From positions 3,386 through 23,760 of the forward strand of contig NAOQ01000167.1 in the NCBI GenBank assembly GCA_002751075.1: 20,375 nt of DNA, written 5' to 3'. Below are positions 1 through 9,400 of this stretch, in pieces (within the stretch, counting starts at the first letter, position 1; every line of letters starts with the position of its first letter). The notes below the pieces were generated by a model that was not told the origin of the DNA, did not search any database, and saw nothing but the letters and a program-made list of their open reading frames with translations. The position numbers and the translations under genes were made by a program. Source of the DNA: Ichthyophonus hoferi (Eukaryota > Opisthokonta > Ichthyosporea > Ichthyophonida > Ichthyophonidae).

Positions 1-137
1 CCCCCCAACCCCAATTCATTCAAAAATAACTGAAAACTCCTGATCAATGGTAATGCAGTTTGTTAACTTTCACTACTGTACTGGTGTTTTCTTGTATCTT
101 TTTGTGGGTGTTCTAACCAAACAATCATTAAATGCAG

Positions 138-170
138 ATACTTTCGCGCCAAAGTTTGAGGAAATTAATT
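138..170 (+). CDS. Lectin gene linker exon 1 (33 nt)
   Basis: Acceptor aatgcag before 138 and donor gtaagt at 171. With a phase 1 entry it encodes about 11 residues (xTFAPKFEEIN) and leaves in phase 1. It is paralogous to the linker exon at 1312-1347, which has the same flanking intron sequence. It links the preceding domain to the next lectin domain. Confidence 0.65.
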
Positions 171-2624
171 GTAAGTATTGATTTTAATTGGTTTTCTAAT
201 TTAGGACCATTGGTATATACGTATCTGTAGCTGAACTTACATTGCAGCATTAATTAGTATCAAGTTTGGACATTTTTTTTTCCTGGATGTTAACCTCAAT
301 TTGTTGTGACAATTTACTTGAGTTCAGTTTCTTAGGGCCGTGTCTTTAGATTTAAGCACGTGTTTTGTTTCCAAACTAAATATTCTATTATACAGTGAAT
401 TGTGAAGGTCTAGAAACAAAAATGTCTTCCATCTTTAGCCCGGATTTCACTAGTGATTTGGCAGTTGATGGCTCAAGAGAAACATTTAGCCAAACGGCCT
501 ATAACCATACAAAGCAGCCATGGTGGCAGGTTGACATGGGTGAAGTTTACACCGTTAGACGCATTGAGGTAAGCTGTTACTAAAATAAATCCTTACTAAC
601 ATTTGCTATGATTGACATATAAGTGTAAGATGGTTTTCATTCATTTATCTTTTAGTCACCTCAATTGGGCTGTCATAGCGCTTAAACACCAGGTTTACAG
701 TTCTTTCTTATTTATATTATTGCTAAGATCTCATTACATCTAGAAACTCTTTGACTTTGAAGATGTTGTACATAGAGCTATATTTAACACTTTTTAAAAA
801 TAATAATTCTTTCTATAGATTTATAATCGTCCAGATGCTCTCTATCGACTTGGAAACGTTTTAATTACCGTAGACGGTAAGCACTGTGGCCCTAAGCTAG
901 ACGAAATTAACATTCAGAAAGTGGGTATAAGCTGCCCTAACCGACCACGTGGTAAAACTTTGAGGATTACACTGCTAGATGCTCCTGAGAAAGGAATTCT
1001 CGCGTTAAGCGATGTGCAAGTGTTTGGACATGCGGGTAAGTTGATCAATGTGTCTGTATCTGAATCAAGCAGCTATTACATATACTGGTCAGATAACAAT
1101 AACCACTGCCAGTTATACAATTGGAGATTCCGAAGTTCTATCAGAAGATCTTGCTAATATGTATATTTTTTTCTTAACACACAATTCACTAAAAAAATAA
1201 CCAAAAACTCCTGATCAGTGATAACGTGATTTGCTCACTTTCCCTATTTGGTACCGTCATTCTCTCATATATTTTTGCATGTATTCTAACCAAAGCATTT
1301 ATTTAATGCAGATGATTTGAAGGCACCGAAGATTGACAAAATTGATTGTAAGTATTGATTTTGACTGGATGTCCACTTTAGGACCTTTGGTATATACCTA
1401 TCTGGAGCTGAACTTACATTGTAACATTAATTCGCACTAAATGCAACAATTTTTCTGGAGGTTAAGTTACAAGTTTTGTAACTATTTCAGTTTTGTCAAG
1501 TGGTGTCTTTAGATCTAAGGTAATGTTATTGTTCTCAAACTAAGTATCCCATTATGCAGTGAAGGGACATCCAACAAGTGTATCTACTGTTTATGAAAAA
1601 AAGCCCAAATTTAATGGTGATAAGGCTATTGATGGCAAACTTGATACGTTTTTCCAAACTGACGAACTTCGAGAAGCTCGTATTAATCCTAGAGGTCAGC
1701 CACGGTGGAAGGTTGACATGGGGAGAACATTCATTGTTACACGCGTTGAGGTATGCTACTAAGATAAATCCTTACTTACTTTTAAAATTATAGGCATACA
1801 GTTGTTAAACAGGCTTCATGTATTCATCTTTCTGTGACCTCAATTGGGCAGTTACAGCACTTAAAGACTAGATTAAATGCAAGTTATTATTTACAGTATC
1901 ATTAAAATTCAATCACATTTAGAGACTTCTTGACTTTGTCTAGTTATTTGCATATGTTGTGTATATAGCTATATTTGACACTTTTTCTGAACAACAACTC
2001 CTTCCATAGATCGTTAATCGTCCAGGTTTCTTGAAACGTCTTGGAAACGTCGAAGTTACTGTGGGCAGTAAACTCTGTGCCCCCAGACTAGAAAACGCTG
2101 CCTTCCCAACAGTAGCTCTAAACTGCCTTGAACGACCACGTGGCAGAGATGTGACGATTATACTGAAGAATGCCCCAACCCCTGGAATTCTCACTTTAAC
2201 TGAGGTGATAGTGTATGGATATCAGGGTAAGTTAACCTATGTGTTTGTGTCTGACTCTATGTTCAACGCAGTCTATTAGTCACATTCAATAAGAATTACA
2301 GTAAGGGATTTACAAATTTTAAAATACGATGGCGACTGGTAGACGCGTTTAGTTTTGCATGTATTCTGTCTAATCTTTGTGATACTAATGGCTAAACGGG
2401 TCTATTCCATCAGCTTGAGGAGGTGCAGAGACTTCAATAACTCTAGGATTCTCTGGGAAATCCAGTTATTTAATAAATGTCTTTTTCTTTTATTGATATG
2501 TACAGTTAGTGAATACATTATTTACCCAGACTGCAACCATTTGAAAAAATACCTAGGTATCCATAAATGTGCGCTACATAATAAAAGTATTGAAGTTAAA
2601 TTATTCCTGGTCCCGTGCTTTTAA
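138..2624 (+). CDS. Tandem F-type lectin (F5/8 type C / fucolectin) gene, 5'-partial
   Basis: Spliced plus-strand gene; exons 138-170, 396-568, 819-1035, 1312-1347, 1560-1750, 2010-2226 and possibly 2506-2624. All junctions are GT...AG and the phases run 1-1, 1-0, 0-1, 1-1, 1-0, 0-1, so the frame stays open. Each linker-a-b set encodes one discoidin/F-type lectin domain. Visible landmarks are AVDG or AIDG near the start, WWQVDMG or RWKVDMG, YTVRRIE or IVTRVE, NRPxxxxRLGNV, a Cys pair, RPRGxxxxI and a final VQVFG or VIVYG strand. Such domains bind fucose and other glycans in secreted or cell-surface proteins. The window opens inside an intron, so the start, any signal peptide and upstream domains are missing. 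No EGF or membrane segment is seen in these exons. Family assignment is secure; gene ends are not. Confidence 0.8.
396..568 (+). CDS. Lectin module 1, exon a (N-terminal half of domain)
   Basis: Acceptor tatacag before 396, donor gtaagc at 569, phase 1 to 0. It encodes the first half of an F-type lectin domain: a Cys in LNCEGLE, then LAVDGSRETF, a His in YNHTKQP, WWQVDMG and YTVRRIE. WWxVDxG is the family hallmark. Confidence 0.82.
819..1035 (+). CDS. Lectin module 1, exon b (C-terminal half of domain)
   Basis: Acceptor ttctatag before 819, donor gtaagt at 1036, phase 0 to 1, length 217 nt (same as exon 2010-2226). It encodes IYNRPDALYRLGNVLITV, two Cys (HCG and SCP), NRPRGKTLRITL and the closing strand LSDVQVFG. 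It completes the domain begun in 396-568. Confidence 0.82.
1073..1200 (+). CDS. Candidate alternative terminal exon after lectin module 1
   Basis: A short 37-nt intron (gtaagt at 1036, acceptor caagcag ending 1072) would join exon 819-1035 in phase to a 42-codon frame ending in TAA at 1198-1200. The peptide begins AITYTGQITITTASYTIGD and is rich in Thr, Ser and acidic residues. The matching acceptor is preserved after module 2 (caacgcag ending 2271), where the frame stops after two codons. Bases 1075-1134 match 13389-13448 at 44 of 60 positions with the reading frame conserved. The use of this exon is inferred from sequence only. The constitutive path skips it to 1312. Confidence 0.35.
1312..1347 (+). 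CDS. Lectin gene linker exon 2 (36 nt)
   Basis: Acceptor ttaatgcag before 1312, donor gtaagt at 1348, phase 1 to 1. It encodes DDLKAPKIDKID, one residue longer than linker exon 1. Because it is phase-symmetric it can be included or skipped without a frame change. Confidence 0.65.
1560..1750 (+). CDS. Lectin module 2, exon a
   Basis: Acceptor attatgcag before 1560, donor gtatgc at 1751, phase 1 to 0. It encodes LKGHPTSVSTVYEKKPKFNG, then DKAIDGKLDTFFQTDE, PRWKVDMG and FIVTRVE. It is the paralogue of exon 396-568, six codons longer in the loop before PRW. The His seen in module 1 (YNHTKQP) is not present at the equivalent place. Confidence 0.82.
2010..2226 (+). CDS. Lectin module 2, exon b
   Basis: Acceptor cttccatag before 2010, donor gtaagt at 2227, phase 0 to 1, 217 nt. 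It encodes IVNRPGFLKRLGNVEVTV, Cys in KLCAPR and LNCLERPRG, and a final LTEVIVYG strand. It is the paralogue of exon 819-1035. The Asp of NRPD in module 1 is Gly here. Confidence 0.82.
2506..2624 (+). CDS. Candidate 3' terminal exon of lectin gene
   Basis: Acceptor gatatgtacag before 2506. With phase 1 entry from exon 2010-2226 it reads 39 codons (start VSEYIIYPDCNHLKKYLG, two further Cys, end LFLVPCF) to TAA. The phase fits exactly, but the peptide has no recognised domain. An AATAAA lies inside it near 2579, which argues for caution. The alternative is termination at TAG 2277-2279 after a 45-nt intron. Confidence 0.35.
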
Positions 2625-3247
2625 GTAATCCAATATTGTGTAGTACTACGGTCATTACAAAAATGAAGTAATCTATATTGGTCTGATAATGCTAAAAAAA
2701 TCATGTATAGCAAACAGTACACAGAAAATTTGATATGATCGCTAAGCATTATCAATGCTGATTTTCTGGCTGTTTGTTGTACACGCTTGTGTAACAGGTA
2801 TAACACAAAAAGAAAAAGACTAAAAGCCATTGATTGGGTGCCATACAAACATAGAATCCCTTTAAGTAATCAAGAATCTTCGGATTTTTGCAGGATTAAT
2901 TCTTATTAATTCTGCATTTATACACGTAACATAGTGTCCTGCTCTCTATGTGTAGTATGTATCAAGTATCTTACACGAAAGACAACATTGTGGTGCACCA
3001 GGCACTATTAAACAATGTTTTCAATCTCATAGGACTATCATGTTCGGCTACCACCTGTGTAGAGAGGCATCCATCATACAAGTCTCCCTCTTCACCTGTA
3101 TGTAATCTTATTTTCCACAGTAGGTGCACTATACTTCAATCCGTTGTCCTCCCTATTGAACAACATCTTATGTCCTGCTTTCTATATGTAATATGTACTA
3201 AATAAGTATCCTACATGAAAGGTAACATTGTGGTGCACCAGGCACTA
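2625..3247. other. Convergent intergenic region between lectin and DHHC genes
   Basis: This holds the 3' flanks of two genes that face each other. The first 300 bases show no gene. From about 2937 it contains the decayed copy of the DHHC terminal exon. No clean AATAAA is visible for either gene in the expected place. ATTAAA occurs near 3004 on the plus strand. Confidence 0.6.
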
Positions 3248-3400
3248 TCAAACAATGCTCTCGGTCCCATAAGTATCATGGTCGGTTACCGCCTGTGTAG
3301 GGGCATCATGCAACTCTCCCTCTTCCTCTGTAGTCTCCTTTCCCACAGTGGCCACACTATACTCTAATCCGTTGCCATCCCTATTGAACGGCCTCTTGTT
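2937..3400 (-). repeat. Tandem duplication (about 235 bp) of the DHHC terminal exon and 3' flank
   Basis: Copy A (about 2937-3165) and copy B (about 3172-3400) share long blocks, including cattgtggtgcaccaggcac, and both contain tccctattgaac at the gene-upstream end. Copy B is the live exon of the minus-strand DHHC gene. Copy A lies beyond its stop and reads FNREDNGLKYSAPTVENK before a TGA, compared with FNRDGNGLEYSVATVGKE in copy B. Copy A is therefore a decayed duplicate. Confidence 0.8.
3248..3392 (-). CDS. DHHC exon 10: acidic C-terminal tail (5' border uncertain)
   Basis: The stop is TGA at 3250-3248. The open frame reads PFNRDGNGLEYSVATVGKET followed by an acidic stretch and ends GTESIV. 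An acceptor aacaagag before 3392 fits the phase 2 exit of exon 9 (giving W then PFNRDG) but has a poor pyrimidine tract. A much stronger acceptor, ttttctttagtag, ends at 3469, but using it in this frame needs a phase 0 partner, perhaps a missed microexon. The exon may thus extend to 3468, adding DTGTPIGYSHGHVINK. Confidence 0.6.
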
Positions 3401-6400
3401 AATTACGTGGCCGTGGGAGTAACCAATAGGAGTACCAGTATCAATATTATGCAGGACCATAATTGAATTAGAAGAAGACTACTAAAGAAAATAAAAGAAC
3501 ACAAGAGAGAGAGAAGAAAACATAAAACATATTGAAAGAGATACAATGAAAGGTAGATGAAAAGCCCAAAGATAGTTTATCACACCGTAAGTTTTATGTA
3601 TGAAAATATAGCCGTATTCACTATATATATACGGTAAAACACAAAGGTTCTTTTCTACAGACCAATAAGCCCATTCATACATGTAAGCATATGCATATGC
3701 AACAACATAGATGCTACCATATCTGCACACCTTCTACGCTGCATGTAAGACAGATAATCTCACCCACTCACCAATTTTGAACAGGTATAAGAAGAGACCA
3801 ACCCCAAGGCCCCATAATCGCTTCCCAATTCTTTTTCCATCCCAGGTCAAACCCATTCTCGTGTTTTGTCTCAACGGTGAAATAGGGAAGCCGAAACGAT
3901 TCTGTTATATCATTATGTTTAAGTTGATTTTTGTTTTATCTGAAAGCTAGACATTTTATCAAAAGATATAACTAGACTTATCTGCCGCTATCACAATCAC
4001 AGTAGTAGTATTTAAACAAGTATTTGATCTAAGTGAGATAGATAAATGAAATGAAAACCAATAAAACATGTAATGAAATTTTAGTAACCATTAATATTGA
4101 CTTTAATACAAATACAAAAGACATAATCCAACATAGCATGGCGCTAGTATTATTATTAAAGAACCAATGGAGCATTTGAATTCCAAAGACTATTCAGGAA
4201 TGGCGGAGAGAAAAAAAAGGAGGGTAGGGGTTAGGAGATATATGGATATTGACTATAGATGAATAAAACAACAACAGCATAGATGGCACAATGGTATTTT
4301 TATAGAAAAAATATAAAACATTACACCAGATACTTGCTAATTTTATGAATGCAAGTGTAAATTATTGTAAAATCTTTAATAATAATAACTGAAAATAATA
4401 AAAACAACACAAAAGAAAAACACAGCCTATGAGAGATATAAAATAAAAACAAAGCTGGGGAGAAACCAAAACAAAAGTGAATAATGTAACAAGTAGAATA
4501 TACCTAGGGTCGTTAGGTTCCTACAGATCAGAGAGGTATGTAGAATTAGGAGTCCCCACAATGCAAGGCCAAACATGAAGGCCAGAAAGATTTCTGCGAT
4601 TAACTTTAGAGGCATATGTTCCACAGATATACCTGACTGTAAAGAAGAAAGAAAATAAGTAATATAAGAGGATGAGGGTGGGGGGAGCAAGAAAGAAGGG
4701 AGAGATGAAGATAAGAATAAAATTGTAGATATATATGATGTATAACTCTATAACTAATATATGGTTGTTAAAAGAATGGAGGACAGGCAACAAAGAGAGA
4801 CCAAAGGAATAAGTGACATGGTGGTTAGGAAAGTAAGCAGGCTTCTTTGTACACCATGCATATATATCGTAGAGATATACATCTGCAAAACAACACTATA
4901 CCTACATACTTATAAACTTATATATATATACTTACTTACATGCTATTATTTCAGTAGTTACTTCCATGACCACCGCCTTAATACTTCAACTATTGCATTA
5001 CCCATTAAATATTACTTGTATTGATGTACAAATATAGCATACATAAAAATATATCATATCAGACCTGTGAAAAAAAATATATTCACCTAAATATTACACC
5101 TCGACATTCATAGTATACAATGTTTTCTGAGTAAGTTAATAGAGTTGTTTTAATTTTTATTACAAAAGCAATGGGTTATATATATGTAGGATGTGATAAT
5201 TCGGAGCAATCTTATAGGTATTCGTAGCTACATGTACAAAACCCAGGAAGGTAGAGACTGGATATGTTGCAACATATATATAAACACACATCTTTCTTTA
5301 TCTGGGTCCTTCCCCCTCATCCCTATTCTCAGATTTACTTCCGTGTATATCTCATGCCTTCCAATAAATTAAAATCAGTTCCCCATCAACCAATAGCCGC
5401 TATTAAATAAGGTTTCTCGACGAATTAAGAACCTAAGTACACATCCATTCATATATATATCTTGTATTATTGTATATTGGATTTATATTACTCCCTCTCG
5501 CTCTCGCCTTTTCTGGTTATATATGTATGCATAAGTAGTAAAGGAGGAAAGAAACCAAAAAGAATGAAAAAAAAAAAAAAAAAAAAAAAAAAAATAAAAA
5601 AAAAGAAGTGAGATTGTGGGATAAAACAATGAGTAATTGCAAAATAATAATAAAATTCCCTACCTTACCTTAAATACCTGAATTACATTAGGCAGGCAGG
5701 CTGAAACATAGAAAACTGTAAGCCATGAGGTCCAGAAGAGAAAGAGATAAAAGTACTTGTAGTTATGAAACCCTACACAGTTGACTACCCTGCGTGCATG
5801 GAATCAGTACGGTATATGTGATTATATTTGATTATATGTGATTATATGTGTAACCTGTAGATACACATACAATGTCTACAAAGCAACTATACTTATAATT
5901 ATATAATTAAGTAATACTGGGTTCGGAAGAATTCCATATATAAAATGTTATATTTAGAAAGAACAAAAGGGTTGTATCTGAAACTGACTGGGGACTCTTG
6001 ATTATGTAGTAATATTGAATAAAGATTATATGGTTTTATATTATTGTTTTCTGCTTGCAATAATCAGCTGCAACCTTAAACATGTGTGATATGACTATTA
6101 TACATGCGAATATCCACAATAATAACTACACAACGAGATATTAATTATAGTAGAGGAAGACAGTAACTACAGTATAATGCTAAACATTACTATACAGATT
6201 GAAATCAACTATATGTACATATAATGGCAATGTTATGTAGATGCATAGTAGTGTGTGGGAGGTTCATATGTATACATAAATGATGTGGTTTTCATGAAAA
6301 ACAAATATATATATATATTAACAATCCAAGGAAAACGGTAGTTGTTGGTACAAAGAGGAGAAATACAAATGAACGTGCTTAGGTGTGTACCCCTGTTCAG

Positions 6401-9400
6401 TGCGGTATATTCAAAGTGAAGTGACAACAAAACAAATTATACAATACATAGAGAAAAGAGCAAAGGAAGGATATGCTTATGTATGTTTGTGAATATTTAT
6501 GTGTAATGGTACACTTGAACAAGTGACTACACACAGAAAACATAAAAAGAACAAGTTGAGGTGAACGTTTACGTTTGTTTATACACAGGTCCAAACTTGA
6601 GACTACATGAAACAAAGAATGTGTATGTGTATGTGTGTGTGTGTATGTATGCATGTATGCATATATGTATATTTGGATGCATGTCTGATAGTATATATAT
6701 GATAATATAATAATATGATGGAATGTATGGATATAGATAGACCTACGTTCAAGCGTGAAAAACCATACAAATACGTACTTATACTATGCTTTTTAAAAAA
6801 ATAATTAATACATGGATAGTTAAATGAAATATGGTCATACATACCATGGGCAGTGATGATCCATGCGTAGGACACACCTATAGAGAAAGACAATGTCAGA
6901 TGGATGGTTAGATATATACCTGGATATAGCTATATAGACCATTGTATGTACATGTACATATTATATATATATATGTATATACGCATACAAATAAAAGTAT
7001 ATGGAAAAGTAGGAAAAACAACGATTGGGCAAAAAAAAACAAAAAAAAAACAAAAAAAAAAAAAACAAAAAATAACAATAAACAACAAAAAATAAATAAA
7101 TAAAAATAAGTAAATAAAAATAAATTAAATTAAAATTGAAATTTTAAAAATACAAAAAATAAAATAAAGTACCAAAAATAAAACAATGCAAAAAATAAAA
7201 TAAAAATAAGTAGCAAGCAACTTAATATAAAAGCAACATGCACGGAATATAGTTGAGGGCATACGCGTTGCAGATGGAGCAGTGATGGGCCCGATCTGGT
7301 TTTAGGACGTTGCACTTTGGACAGTACCGCATATTGCCCGAGCTCTCCTGAGATAAAGCATGGGAATAGGTGCACGTAAGAATTATAACTAAACATTGAA
7401 TTTTATTAGCCAAGTCAATTAACAATGAATCGTAGATATGGGTTGAATATAAACTTGAAAAGAATAACAAGTCGAGAAAGTGACAATAAGAAAATAAAGA
7501 AAGAATAGAACAGAATACAATTTGAAATATATATAAAAGGTTGAGAAAGAAGAAAATAAGATCGGAAGGCGTAACAAAACAAAAATTAAAAATTATGCAT
7601 TGGAATGGGAAAATAAAGAGGAAAAGTGCCTTACACATGTACTAGTAGTCACTGGACATTTTACGCGGGCATCCAAGCCAACCACTTTACTCTTGTCATC
7701 AAGAATATGATACTGGGTGGCCACCACAAACTAGATAAAAGGAGAAGGCCAATCAGTGCTGCTATTGTCACACAACATTACGGAACACTGCTAGTTTTTA
7801 AATTAAACTCTCTTCGATTCGTAAAAGAACAGGACAAATAAAAATACATAGTGAAATAATATAAAGAGACAATTCATAATAAAGAGTCAGAACAAGAGTC
7901 TATGAAGGAAGACAGACACCAAATAATTAATGTATATCTTGCTGATTGGGTTTTGTTAATACACTTAATTACTGGACCAATCGACATTATACATCATTTC
8001 ATATATATTTACCAACTGATAATCAAGCTGTCCAGTTAAAACCCAATTCGTAATTCACCTTACTGATTTGCTTATATACATGCAATCATTGTTATCTACA
8101 TTTATTTAGATATTTACCAATTATACTAACATACCAACTATATCTATTGCTCACCACGCCATTCCGCATATCCTACACGCATACAGCCACAAACTACTTA
8201 CTTGATAATAAACTAACCATCTCACATATTTCTATAGTAGCTTTCCCATACCTAGCTCTATCTTCGCTGGCTTTACAATCCTTTCTTTCTTTCTCTTAAC
8301 TCATAAGCAAATATATTTCATAGCATTATGAGACCTATCTAAACTATCTCATACAATGGTGTATTGTATTATTCAAGTAAAAAGGATACTGACACTAACA
8401 CGTTTATAAAAACAGAATATGTACCTCTCTAGGAACATGACCTGGGGCAGTCAAAATGGTCTTGAAGTAACTCCAGAACACCATGGCATTAAGGAAATGT
8501 AGTAGGAATATATAAATCACTGTAGATGAATTTGTAAGTATATGCGTGTATGTATATACGAATGAGTGTATATAAGTAGCTTTAGGCCTGTCCCTAATTT
8601 TTTTGGATCATAGCACTATATATATACGTATATGTATGTATGTATGTTTGTGTATGTTATGTATGTACGCATGTTTATATCACATGTACCTACAATCACA
8701 TACAAATACTATATCAGACCCATGTCTTATACTCATACCCAGACTCACGTTATTGACTATTCATCTATCATACACTAATTAAGATAAACTTACACTACTC
8801 TGGTCTTACTACTGTTTGTAAAAGTATATATATCTATCTATCGCTCCCAGTTATCATACATCCGATCAGATAATAGTTTAAATAGAATAAAGAAAGAGAG
8901 GAATATATACTAATAGTGATATAATCAGCTAACCCTCAAGGGGTTTTAAACATATATAGTCTTTAAATGTGTAATCCGGCTATACAATAAGGACAGATGA
9001 AGGTCGTTGGTAGAAGTATGTAATAAATATTATTCATTGAATAAACCCCTTTGAACACACAATAGCACCCAGACAATTAATTATACACGTATACCCATAT
9101 ATATATATACTGTGTGTTTATTAATATTATTGGTTCGGGGCTAGAATGTCAGTGATAATCATAAACAAAGTCTTTGATTATTTCTATATTATTACAGAAT
9201 AAACCATTTGCACTCACCTTGCAAATACACATGTTGTACATAGTCCCCTGTAGACCAACCACCCATAGAGTTAGCTTATTTTTATTGTTTTTTTACCGGG
9301 GGTATGCTCATTGCATGGATAAACAGGAATATATAAAGCTGAGTGAGTGTAAAAGAGCGTATATATAATTTACATACACCAATGGTCTAGCCTGTATTTA

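Larger units (their letters stand above)
1..2290 (+). repeat. Tandem duplication of a three-exon lectin module, period about 1.17 kb
   Basis: Copy 1 occupies roughly 1-1170 and copy 2 roughly 1171-2290. Exon starts are offset by 1174, 1164 and 1191 bases. Introns also align: both linker introns begin gtaagtattgatttt and share gagctgaacttacatt or tagctgaacttacatt. Both copies are preceded by aaaactcctgatca (near 35 and 1204). A short trace of a third unit, tttgcatgtattct at about 2354, sits where the next linker intron would be. Confidence 0.8.

Noticed and set aside
3711-3950. Plus-strand 79-codon frame
   Set aside because: Antisense of DHHC exon 9.
6620-6673. Possible CRISPR-like or satellite array
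   Set aside because: Plain microsatellite with no spacers.
7222-7638. Single 138-codon minus-strand frame over the DHHC zinc motif as one exon
   Set aside because: Its N-terminal part is intron read-through; splice sites and phase define exon 5 as 7347-7265 and place exon 4 in another frame.
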